The position numbers and the translations under genes were made by a program. Source: Prolixibacteraceae bacterium (lineage in GTDB: Bacteria; Bacteroidota; Bacteroidia; Bacteroidales; Prolixibacteraceae). From it: a DNA stretch of 17,689 nt. Location of the stretch: positions 2,565 through 20,253 of the forward strand of contig DPRM01000060.1 of the NCBI GenBank assembly GCA_003537645.1. The letters are read 5' to 3'. Positions 7,269 through 15,500 of this stretch are shown here, piece by piece. Under the pieces are notes generated by a model. That model saw nothing but the letters and a program-made list of their open reading frames with translations. It was not told where the DNA came from and did no database searches. Positions within the stretch are counted from its first letter, which is position 1. The number at the start of each line of letters is the position of its first letter.

Positions 7269-7985
7269 ATGAACGAAATAGTGTACAACCTGGCCAAGAT
7301 GATCGACCATTCGATCCTTCACCCAACCATGACCGACGAAGATTTACGCAGAGAATGTGAAGTGGCGAAAAAATACGATGTAGCGTCGGTTTGCGTAAAA
7401 CCTTATGCGGTAAAACAGGCGGCTGAAATACTGAAAGGCAGTAATGTTTTGGTTGGCTGCGTAATTGGCTTTCCTGCCGGAAATTCAGCCATCGCCGTGA
7501 AAGTATTCGAAGCTGAAACAGCCTGCAATGACGGCGCTGTTGAAATCGACATGGTCATCAATATTGGCAAGGCTTTACAGGGCGATTGGAATTATATTTC
7601 AGAAGAAATCAAATCGGTGACCGATGCTTGCCACAGGCAGGGCGCAATTGTAAAAGTGATTTTCGAAACCGATTACATTACCAATGAAGCCGACATCGTT
7701 AAACTTTGTCAGATTTGCACCGAAGTGGGCGCCGATTATGTGAAAACCTCGTCAGGCTTTGGCTTTGTGAAACAGGCCAACGGCGACTACAACTATGTTG
7801 GGGCAACTATTCCTATTCTGGAACTGATGAAAAAAAGTGTGGGGCCGAAGGTAAAAGTAAAAGCAGCCGGTGGTGTCCGCACGCTCGATCAACTGATTGC
7901 AGTTCAGGCGGCAGGATGCACCCGATCAGGAGCAACCGCCACTGTGGCAATGATGGAAGAAGCAATGAAGCGATTCGGGAAATAA
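7269..7985 (+). CDS. deoC: Deoxyribose-phosphate aldolase
   Basis: A 238-residue cytosolic class I aldolase converting 2-deoxy-D-ribose 5-phosphate to D-glyceraldehyde 3-phosphate and acetaldehyde, the last step of deoxynucleoside catabolism. The TIM-barrel signatures are all present: M-I-D-H-S-I-L-H-P near the N-terminus, E-I-D-M-V-I-N-I-G (92-100, catalytic D94), V-K-T-S-S-G-F (158-164, Schiff-base K159) and K-A-A-G-G-V-R (198-204, K198). Length and start agree with the family. The usual C-terminal T-R-x-G-T-S phosphate-binding segment reads T-R-S-G-A-T here, a mild variant. It has its own -7 box at 7227. The SIMPL gene follows after 60 bp and may be co-transcribed. Together with the nucleoside hydrolase about 2 kb away it hints at nucleoside salvage, but the two genes are in separate transcription units. 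Confidence 0.96.
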   Translation: MNEIVYNLAKMIDHSILHPTMTDEDLRRECEVAKKYDVASVCVKPYAVKQAAEILKGSNVLVGCVIGFPAGNSAIAVKVFEAETACNDGAVEIDMVINIGKALQGDWNYISEEIKSVTDACHRQGAIVKVIFETDYITNEADIVKLCQICTEVGADYVKTSSGFGFVKQANGDYNYVGATIPILELMKKSVGPKVKVKAAGGVRTLDQLIAVQAAGCTRSGATATVAMMEEAMKRFGK

Positions 7986-8045
7986 AAAACCGGAAAGCCA
8001 TTCGGCATTTTAATTAAATTCAACATTCACAACAAAATTTCAGGA

Positions 8046-8792
8046 ATGAAAACGAAAAATTTTTGGATTATCGCAGTTGCCCTCGTATTAAGTTTTGGAA
8101 TCAATGCATTACTGATAGGAAAGGCATTACAACGGTTTAAAATGGACGACCGTTTTGTTAGCGTAAAAGGACTCTCGGAAAGAGAAGTGAAGGCCGATTT
8201 GGTGGTTTGGAATATACAGACGCGAATTGTTAATGACAATCTGCTGGAAGGAAGCGATAAAATTGAGGAAGCAAAAAACAAAATAGTCGAATTTCTGATC
8301 CAAAAACAGATCAGCAAGGACGATATCATTATTGAAGGTAGCTCGGTAATCGACAAAAGAGCCAATCAGTACGAAAACTACCAGCAAATGAACACTCCAC
8401 GGTATCTGATCACGCAAATCATTCAGATCCGCAGCAGCAATGTCGATCTGGTACAGAATGTGAGCCGTATGACCGGAGAATTACTTCAGGCAGGCGTGGT
8501 AATTTCTAACAACGAATATGGAAATCCAATTCAATATTACTTCACAAAACTAAACGACATTAAGCCTGAAATGATTAGCGAAGCCACACAAAAAGCACGG
8601 GAGGCAGCACAAAAATTCGCAACTGAAAATGATTCAAAACTCGGTCGCCTGAAAAAAGCAAATCAGGGATTATTTACCATTGTCGATCGCACTGCATCTT
8701 TATCAGGTGGCGAAGGCGGTTACGCTTCGAGTACTGTCGATATTTACAAAAAAGTAAGGGTCGTAATTTCAGCCGAATACTCAATCAAATAA
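8046..8792 (+). CDS. SIMPL (DUF541) domain protein, membrane-anchored
   Basis: A 248-residue protein with one N-terminal membrane segment (about 7-27, uncleaved-looking), the rest extracytoplasmic. V-S-V-K-G-L-S-E-R-E-V-K-A-D at 38-51 is the typical opening of a SIMPL/DUF541 domain, and the alternating strand K-V-R-V-V-I-S-A-E-Y at the end is the typical close. The helix-rich region about 190-215 (repeated A-x-x-K-A) is also usual. SIMPL proteins form oligomeric periplasmic or cell-surface assemblies in some bacteria, but their biochemical role is poorly understood. It lies 60 bp after deoC and is convergent, by 24 bp, with the nfeD-like gene. Nothing suggests truncation. Confidence 0.9.
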   Translation: MKTKNFWIIAVALVLSFGINALLIGKALQRFKMDDRFVSVKGLSEREVKADLVVWNIQTRIVNDNLLEGSDKIEEAKNKIVEFLIQKQISKDDIIIEGSSVIDKRANQYENYQQMNTPRYLITQIIQIRSSNVDLVQNVSRMTGELLQAGVVISNNEYGNPIQYYFTKLNDIKPEMISEATQKAREAAQKFATENDSKLGRLKKANQGLFTIVDRTASLSGGEGGYASSTVDIYKKVRVVISAEYSIK

Positions 8793-8816
8793 AACCGGTA
8801 AAAACCTGACTATCAA

Positions 8817-10241
8817 TCACGTTTTTTCAACATACAATTGAGCGGTTTCCACGCGGATTACTACAATTGAAGTTCCTTTGTCGATCATTCCCGATTCGGC
8901 CAGAGCGTCATAATTTTTGCCTTCAATGCTTATTTTTCCTGAAGGGCGCAAAGTCGTAATTGCCATCCCCTTTTTACCTTTTAGCTGAATCAGTTCAGGA
9001 TCGACGCCTAAATATCCATCTTCTGATTTCATAACCTGATGAAGTGAGAGATGCGAAAACTGTCCGGTTTCGGCTGTAAACATTTTTTGACCCAGGTAGA
9101 TTGCCAATCCAATACCTGCCACCGATCCGGTAAAAACAGTTGCCAATGCGATTAATAAATCATTCATGTTTACATGATCAAAAGTAAAATCCACATTTTT
9201 AATCAGGCTAAGCACCAAACCGGTAAAAGCGAGTGTAATGCCCGAAATACCGGTTACACCAAAACCAGGAACGACAAATATTTCAAGCGCAATTAAAATC
9301 AAGCCAACAACAAATAAAATAATCTCCCAATTGGCAGCGAGCCCCTCAAGGTAAAGTGGCGAGAAATACAGAATGGCGGCCAACACAGCCACACCCAGCG
9401 GAAAGCCGATTCCGGGTGTCTGCATTTCGAAATAAATTCCGCCCAAAATAGCCATAATCAATATTCCTGAAACAATCGGATGTACCATAAATCCAATAAA
9501 CCGCTCCAAAGCAGTTGGTTTGTATTCTACAATCCGGGCATTTTCCATCTCGTTCAGTTTCAGTACTTCGTCAACATTTTCGCAAATGCCCTCGCAGTAT
9601 CCATTTTTCATGGCTTCCATCGGTGTGAAAGTCAATATTTTACCTGTATCAATAATTCCCGGAATGTAAACCCGTTCGTCCACCATCGCTTCGGCAATCA
9701 GCGGATCGCGTTTCCATTTATAAGTCGTATCCTGGCCGGTAATGATGGTGTCCCGCCCTTGCGCTTCGGCCGTTGCCCGCATTGTGGAGCGCATGTACGA
9801 CTGGTATTTATCAGGCATTTTTTCGCCTGTCTGATTAACCACAGTTGCAGCTCCGATTGAGCCACCGCTTCGCATGTAAATGCGGTCGCAGGCAATGGAA
9901 ATAAGCGCGCCTGCCGAGGCTGCATTGTTGTCGATAAAAACAACCACCGGAATTTTGCTGTTCAGAATCCGGGTACGAATCGAATCGGCATCAACCACCG
10001 TTCCTCCGTAAGTATTCATGTGGATCAGGAAAAGATCGGCCTTCAAACTATCGGCTGCATCAAAAGCCTGTTTTGTTTGGCGCCAGATGGCTGGTGCGAT
10101 ATTCTCTTTAATGTTGAATTTGTAAACCAGCTTTTCTTTAGTGATTGATGATTTAGAAGAAGGAATTGAATCCTGTGCAAAAGCTTCTGCAAAATTAAAT
10201 AACACACTAAAAATAAGCGATATAATTATTCCTGTTTTCAT
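8817..10241 (-). CDS. NfeD-like membrane-bound serine protease (ClpP class)
   Basis: A 474-residue long-form NfeD protein. After a signal peptide (1 to about 22) comes an extracytoplasmic ClpP-like protease domain (about 35-235). Its nucleophile is S109 in N-A-A-S-A-G, and the general base is probably K145 in D-K-Y-Q-S-Y-M-R, giving the Ser-Lys dyad known from the archaeal 1510-N/STOPP protease. About five membrane segments follow (near 252-271, 282-298, 305-325, 330-348, 362-385), then a C-terminal OB-fold NfeD domain (about 415-474). Family members cleave stomatin-like proteins and usually sit next to a stomatin/flotillin gene; none is present here. Instead the gene starts 37 bp after the radical SAM gene and appears to be the last gene of the lipocalin-lipoprotein-rSAM operon. 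Confidence 0.93.
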   Translation of the reverse strand: MKTGIIISLIFSVLFNFAEAFAQDSIPSSKSSITKEKLVYKFNIKENIAPAIWRQTKQAFDAADSLKADLFLIHMNTYGGTVVDADSIRTRILNSKIPVVVFIDNNAASAGALISIACDRIYMRSGGSIGAATVVNQTGEKMPDKYQSYMRSTMRATAEAQGRDTIITGQDTTYKWKRDPLIAEAMVDERVYIPGIIDTGKILTFTPMEAMKNGYCEGICENVDEVLKLNEMENARIVEYKPTALERFIGFMVHPIVSGILIMAILGGIYFEMQTPGIGFPLGVAVLAAILYFSPLYLEGLAANWEIILFVVGLILIALEIFVVPGFGVTGISGITLAFTGLVLSLIKNVDFTFDHVNMNDLLIALATVFTGSVAGIGLAIYLGQKMFTAETGQFSHLSLHQVMKSEDGYLGVDPELIQLKGKKGMAITTLRPSGKISIEGKNYDALAESGMIDKGTSIVVIRVETAQLYVEKT

Positions 10242-10278
10242 TTTGAGTTTTTTAGATTGTCGGAATTAGTCAGCTTTT

Positions 10279-11355
10279 TCAAATATGTAAATTACACTTG
10301 GTAGCGCGTTCGATTTTTTCGTTGTGGCAAATTAATACATTTTCTTTGTTTTCGTGCCAGTTATGCAATCCATTTCCCCGACAATCGGTATAATCAGCAC
10401 ATTCGGCGCATTTCCCGTGTTTTGTCCAGTTCCGGTCGCGAAATGCCTGATATTTGGTTTCCCATACTTCAGCAAAGTTATCCTGATAAATGTTTCCCTG
10501 CGAAAAACTCCTGTCAATATTTGGGCAAGCTGAAATCGATCCGTCAATTAGAACAGAACCGATATTAATTCCCGCTCTGCAAAAAAAAGACTGATCCCGA
10601 ACTTTCGATTCGTACAATCCAACATAGCCTTCACAACTGAATTTGACATCCATCATTTTTAGTTTTCGCTTTTCGCTAATAAAATCCATCAATTCTTTAA
10701 ACTGAAGATCAGTCAGAAATAACTCCGGATTATCTTTTGCCCGACCGATCGGAACTATTGTAAACAAGCGCCATGCTTTTACGTTTTTCTGAATCAAATA
10801 ATCATACAAAGCGGGCAATTCATTGATGTTCCTGCTATTTACACAGGTAACCACATCAAAATTCAGTCGCGATGAACTTGCTGCCAAATCAATAGCCCTA
10901 TCTACTTTCGAAAAACTATCCTTTTTATTGCGAAGCCAGTTATGCGTATTTTCCAATCCATCCAAGCTAATTGTTAATGCGCCCAAACCAGCATTGAGCA
11001 GCGAAATATGTTTTTGCTCGTTGTACAAATAACCATTGGTAACCATACTCCACCGTACTCCACTACTTCGGATTTCGCGACCGCATATTTCAATATCATT
11101 GCGCAAAAGTGGCTCACCGCCTGTAAGGACAACAATAAAGTTTTCGGATTTTGATTCTAAAGTACCGAGAGCTTTTAGAAAGTCGCCTAAAGGCATATCG
11201 CCAACAGAGTTATCTTTTGAACAATCGCTTCCACAATGCAAACAGCTTAAATTGCATCTGGTTGTGCATTCCCAAAACAGATAATTTAATTCGTGAACCT
11301 CGGTTTCTGCTTTTTTGAATCGCCGAAAAATGTGCTTTCTGATAACTTGATTCAT
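10279..11355 (-). CDS. Radical SAM/SPASM enzyme of the rSAM/lipoprotein system
   Basis: A 358-residue radical SAM enzyme. The cluster motif C-x3-C-x2-C is C34-N-L-S-C38-L-H-C41, flanked by extra cysteines C30 and C45. L-T-G-G-E-P (77-82) and V-T-N-G (105-108) bind SAM in the family. The C-terminal region is SPASM-like, with cysteines at 241, 259, 277, then C316-x2-C319-x5-C325 and C343, C354, enough for auxiliary 4Fe-4S clusters. SPASM enzymes generally modify ribosomally made peptides or proteins. The whole sequence, starting W-E-C-T-T-R-C-N, matches my memory of the TIGR04133 family, defined by pairing with a small lipoprotein (TIGR04134). Its ATG begins on the base after the lipoprotein stop codon, so the two are translationally coupled. 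The reaction and target residue are unknown; modification of the neighbouring lipoprotein is inference. Confidence 0.9.
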   Translation of the reverse strand: MNQVIRKHIFRRFKKAETEVHELNYLFWECTTRCNLSCLHCGSDCSKDNSVGDMPLGDFLKALGTLESKSENFIVVLTGGEPLLRNDIEICGREIRSSGVRWSMVTNGYLYNEQKHISLLNAGLGALTISLDGLENTHNWLRNKKDSFSKVDRAIDLAASSSRLNFDVVTCVNSRNINELPALYDYLIQKNVKAWRLFTIVPIGRAKDNPELFLTDLQFKELMDFISEKRKLKMMDVKFSCEGYVGLYESKVRDQSFFCRAGINIGSVLIDGSISACPNIDRSFSQGNIYQDNFAEVWETKYQAFRDRNWTKHGKCAECADYTDCRGNGLHNWHENKENVLICHNEKIERATKCNLHI

Positions 11356-11721
11356 TTATTTGGAGTCCAGGGCAATATTCAAATAAACCTTTTTATCAGT
11401 GACCGCAGGAATGGTGTCCTTATTCACAAAAGTGCCATATTGATCTAAATCGACATCCTCGAACTTAATTTTCAGGCTATTAACCGGTTCAGTATAAAAC
11501 GAAAATTTGCCTTCATCATTGGTAAAATCATATTGCATATTTTCTTCCACCGAAACTTTAATTCCCTTAATTGGCAAGCCTGTAACCTTGGATTTTACCT
11601 GACCTTCAACCAAAATGTCGAGTCCAAAATCCTGTGGTGTACCGTAACAAGCCTGAAATACAAACATTGCCGAGGTAAAACTCAAACCTCCAATAAGCTT
11701 TCGCGTCCAATTTCGTTTCAT
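11356..11721 (-). CDS. Small lipoprotein, partner of the radical SAM enzyme
   Basis: A 121-residue protein starting at the ATG at 11721; GGAG lies 5 bp upstream, and an in-frame TTG at 11730 is less likely. A signal peptide with a charged start (M-K-R-N-W-T-R-K) ends in the lipobox F-Q-A-C25, followed by Y-G-T-P-Q-D. The mature part (about 36-115) looks like one carboxypeptidase-regulatory/Ig-like beta-sandwich, with V-E-G-Q-V near its start, T-N-D-E-G-K-F-S-F in the middle and a conserved-looking F-E-D-V-D. This matches the partner lipoprotein of the rSAM/lipoprotein system (TIGR04134, from memory). C25 is the only cysteine and should be lipidated, so a thioether crosslink to another cysteine in this protein is not possible. 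It lies between the lipocalin gene and the radical SAM gene with almost no spacing. The role is unknown. Confidence 0.85.
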   Translation of the reverse strand: MKRNWTRKLIGGLSFTSAMFVFQACYGTPQDFGLDILVEGQVKSKVTGLPIKGIKVSVEENMQYDFTNDEGKFSFYTEPVNSLKIKFEDVDLDQYGTFVNKDTIPAVTDKKVYLNIALDSK

Positions 11722-11732
11722 TTTCTCCAATT

Positions 11733-12269
11733 TTAATTCGTCTTTTGCGGAACTTTATACAATTTCTCCAGATTATATCCTCGTTTGCGGGCTTTTTCGA
11801 GCAACATTTCGTAGGTGCCCGAATCCATTTGCGGAGTCCGACTTAATATCCAGAAATATTTTGGAGTTGAACTGCCAATCATCACATACTGGTAGTCTTC
11901 ATCCAATTCCAGTATATTGTAGTCGCCGTAAAATATCCAGAAGAAAGAAACTTTCAACTTTCCGGGTTGCGATTTGTCCGGTATTTTTGCTTTCCCCTCA
12001 GCCAACGAAAGTTCCCCATCCAGCGTATTTTTAAAGCCCTGATTCAGAACTTTTATTTTGCCATCGTCGCGCATACTGTAAGTTGCAGTCACACCAACCA
12101 GTCCTTTCTCGAACGAATGCGGGAAACGGGCAATTTCATACCAGGTTCCAAGGTACCGATTCAGGTCGAGTTCTTTTACAGTGGTTTGGTCAATCATCTG
12201 GCTATTGGTTTTGGTGCAGCTTAAAGCAAATAATAAATTAATTATCAGCAACAAACGAAAGTAATGCAT
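11733..12269 (-). CDS. Lipocalin-family lipoprotein (Blc-like)
   Basis: A 178-residue bacterial lipocalin. The signal sequence ends in a lipobox F-A-L-S-C18, so it is probably an outer-membrane lipoprotein. The first structurally conserved region reads R-Y-L-G-T-W-Y-E-I-A-R, the hallmark G-x-W of lipocalins. Later motifs, V-T-A-T-Y-S-M, W-I-F-Y-G-D-Y and W-I-L-S-R-T-P, are those of the Blc/apolipoprotein D group. E. coli Blc binds lysophospholipids and fatty acids and is linked to envelope stress; a similar role in membrane lipid handling is plausible. It is the first gene of the minus-strand run, 11 bp before the rSAM-partner lipoprotein, with a good -7 box just upstream. Length is normal for the family. 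Confidence 0.93.
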   Translation of the reverse strand: MHYFRLLLIINLLFALSCTKTNSQMIDQTTVKELDLNRYLGTWYEIARFPHSFEKGLVGVTATYSMRDDGKIKVLNQGFKNTLDGELSLAEGKAKIPDKSQPGKLKVSFFWIFYGDYNILELDEDYQYVMIGSSTPKYFWILSRTPQMDSGTYEMLLEKARKRGYNLEKLYKVPQKTN

Positions 12270-12279
12270 AATTAAATCA

Positions 12280-12306
12280 TTTTGAGTTCTTCAAATTTAC
12301 TCAAAA
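12280..12306. repeat. 8-bp perfect inverted repeat spanning the -7 box (candidate operator)
   Basis: TTTTGAGT at 12280-12287 and ACTCAAAA at 12299-12306 are perfect inverted repeats with an 11-bp spacer. The spacer plus the last base covers the -7 box of the lipocalin operon, and the left arm covers the expected transcription start. This is where a dimeric repressor would bind; the repeat is A+T-rich, so chance is not excluded. Confidence 0.4.
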
Positions 12307-12325
12307 AGTTGCAACATTATGCAAA
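12292..12325 (-). promoter_or_regulatory. Promoter of the lipocalin-lipoprotein-rSAM-nfeD operon
   Basis: Read on the minus strand, 12299-12292 is TAAATTTG, an exact TAnnTTTG -7 box, and 12325-12322 is TTTG, a fitting -33 element 22 bp away. Initiation near 12285 would give a leader of roughly 15-20 nt before the lipocalin ATG. No convincing promoter is seen in the shorter gaps further down the operon. Confidence 0.55.
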
Positions 12326-12511
12326 TAGTAAAGCGAATGTGATTTAATTCCAGTCTTAAACTACATAGACCTCAATGCGGTAAATCACACATCATTGCCT
12401 CATCTGGTCTATTAGCTTTTTCGATTTTTTGAAACGTAAGTTTTGCTTAAACGTATATAAAATCATTTGTTATTCAGTCAGTTAACAAACAGGCTATCAA
12501 CACTTCCAGTC

Positions 12512-15500
12512 ATGAAAAGCAAACAATTGAGCCACAACCTGTATATCATTATTATCACTTTAGTCTTTTTTGCTATCGGGTACTACTTTTACCTTGAGGT
12601 TTATACAAATAACAAAGAAGCTCACATTATTGCGACAAAATCAAGGATTCTTGAACAGATGAGCAGAAACCTTCAAATGAAGGTAAAATCGATGGAAACG
12701 AATGCTGCTGAATATGTTGACCATCTGCTGGACTTGAATGAGGAGGCAAAAAAAGAACAAAAGAAATATGCTGACAATTATTTATTGGAGTTGCTTGAAA
12801 AACGAAAAAACATTAAGAACTTCAATCCCAACCTTGAATATGCCGGTTCAAAAAAATCAATTATTGGACTGATTGATACTGTAATTAATGTTTTTCCACA
12901 AGCCAAGTCTGATTATCTGTATTTTCATCTTGTTTTAGGAAATAGATATAAAGAGGAGGAAGAAGTCAAATTCAGGACAAGTTATGAGTTGCTGATGTCG
13001 GAATTTATGCAACGAAATATTTTCGATGAATATATACTGATAGTTGATAGCACTATTGCCTACTCTACCCTTCCCGGCAATCCTCACCTCGAATATATTA
13101 TTCAGGAAAAAAATCAGTCGCCAGCAATGACAGAGAACAGTTCAGGCAACGCGGCATCAATTGGGTATATTGATGTAAAAACAAAATCTGATGTCCGGAA
13201 AGCGACAATTAGAGGAGTAATGGCTTATGACATCAGCCTATCAAACATCTCGTATAAGATTTTTTTATGCCAGACACAAATCGGAAATAACTCCGTGTAT
13301 ATCTGTGGTCTGGTTGATACCAATCTTCTAAATCAGGCAAAAAGAGGAATCGCACCCTCTATTATTCTGCTGATTTTCATGATCATTGCTCTGACCATCC
13401 TCGGATTACCTTTCATAAAACTTAAAGTAATGTCGGCAACAGAGCACCTTGGCTCCGGATCATTACTAAATTCAGCCATCTCGCTTTTCCTGGGCTCAAG
13501 TCTCATTTTTCTGTTTATCATTTTTGTGACGAATGCTTTTTGGTATGTTACACAAAACGAAACCCGATTAAAGAATTTGGCAACGGAGGTAAACGATTCG
13601 CTCAATACCGAAATAATAAATGCCTGGGATCAACTCGATTGTTACGACAAAAAGGCCATCGAAATTACCGGAATGGATAAATCTCTTGCTAGTACGCCTA
13701 ATCTACTTATTTGTAAAGATCTGATAACAAACAACTATCCGTATTTTGATTATGCATTCTGGATGGATACCACCGGACTTCAAAATGTGATAATTACACC
13801 ATTCGCTAAAATTGATAAGCCTTCGAATTTGAAAAACCGCGAATATTTTAGCAAACCCGATGAGTGGATTTTGCCCCGCCATGATGGTAAAAGGTTCAGG
13901 ATGGAATCAATCGTTTCAATTACCAGTGGAATTACAAAAGTTGCATTATCGAAACGATCTGATATTGACAGGCAGGTTATTGCAATGACCGGCAGGTTTT
14001 ACTCTGTTATTGAACCAATTTTGCCTGCCGATTACAAATTTTGCATCATAGACCAAAGCGGATTGGTATGGTTGCATTCAGACAAGCTTAGAAACTTACA
14101 GGAAAACTTTTTAAAGGAATGTAGCGAAGATAAAAGCTTGTCGGCCGCAATTTATGCAAATGCTACTAAAACACTCGAAGTTAACTATTACGACGAGCCA
14201 CACAGAATACATATAAAACCCTTATCGCCAATGCCTTTATATTTGGTGACCATGTTCGACAAACATGCCGAATATGCTTATCAGGTTCAGGGACTGATAC
14301 TTACATTTTTACTATTTTGGGCGTTGGTGCTGTTTATTATTATCGAAACAGTTGCATTATTTTTCCTGAGGCACTTTGGCAAAAAAGCGGGCCTGAAAAG
14401 CCTGATGATCGATGCCACCGGACCAAAAAACAACCATTGCACAATTTATCTGACAATGAGTATTTTGCTGGTAATCAGCACTATTTTTTATCTTTTGCTA
14501 AGTAACCCTGTCACTACGCTCACTCCTTTACTCTTTGCCATGGCAATGGTAACAATCCTGTTTCCTTATTCAAATTTCGCGTTAAACAACTTCTCTTTCC
14601 AATCGTCAGGCCGCAAATACTTTGCAATTTTTAACCTGATACTACTAGTCCTGATAAATATTTCAGCATTCAAATCGCTGTATAACAGAGACTTGTTAAA
14701 ATTTATAATATTCGAGATGTCAATATTCGGACTGTTAGTTCCTGGTTATTTTATACTGAAAAAAGATATTTTTCAAAAACTTCAGAAATATACCGTCAAT
14801 CTATATGTTTTTTTCCTGATGTCGTTGCTGGTCACTTTCAGCGTTGCCCCTTCCATTAAATTCTTTGAGGCCTCGGTAAATCACGAAATACTACGAAATA
14901 CAAAATACGAGCAACTTGAGTTTGTCAGACAAAAAGAATTTAGGAACAAACAATTGCGCGATTATTACAAGCAGATGGAAAATAATCACAAGCTCGATTC
15001 GACTGTTAAAAGTATTGCGGAACAAAGAATGCAGCGGGGAATTTATTCGAAGTTTGCAGGAATTTCGTTTTTTGTAAAGGGTAAAACCGAAAAGTTAATA
15101 ATGGCTGAAAACTGCAAAAATTTTCGTAATCATCAGGGAGAAGACATTATGAACCTTATCAGGCCGGTATATGATCATACTTCGTTAAAGACAAAATTTC
15201 TTGAAAATGACAGCCTGCTAAATGGGAAGCAATTCTGGTCTTTGTGCGATTCTATATTGATATTCAATTATTTATCCATTTCAGAAAGATATGATATACA
15301 AATACCGGATACTTGCAGAATCTATACAAAATTGCAGAATCCGGGCATATTCAACCCACTGACATCAGCTGAAACTGAAAATAAACTGTCGCGATTTAGC
15401 AAATACGACAGCTTTTTATTGATGCTATTCCTGCTATTTGTTTTATATGGATTTTACCGGATAATCATGTTCGGAACAAAACGGATGTTCGGCACTTCTA

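Larger units (their letters stand above)
12270..12511. other. Divergent intergenic region between the lipocalin operon and the large sensor gene
   Basis: 242 bp without a credible ORF. The left end holds the lipocalin promoter and inverted repeat. The centre holds inverted arms ATAGACC (12365-12371) and GGTCTAT (12406-12412), with nested CAATG (12373-12377) and CATTG (12393-12397), followed by T-rich sequence at 12416-12430. For the rightward gene the best promoter guess is TTTTG at 12441-12445 with ATCATTTG at 12462-12469, which is poor because the TA of the consensus reads AT. Confidence 0.45.

Noticed and set aside
7986..8045. Terminator between deoC and the SIMPL gene (CCGG...CGG and GCC/GGC pairs)
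   Set aside because: The possible stems are only 3-4 bp and compete with each other; co-transcription is equally likely.
11722..11730. TTG start for the rSAM-partner lipoprotein
   Set aside because: The GGAG just before the ATG at 11721 is well placed as a ribosome-binding site and would be inside the ORF if the TTG were used.
12467..12511. TTG start for the large sensor gene, adding 15 residues
   Set aside because: The added residues are polar and precede an ordinary signal-anchor start (M-K-S-K); the ATG at 12512 is the better start, and the TTG overlaps the only candidate -7 sequence.
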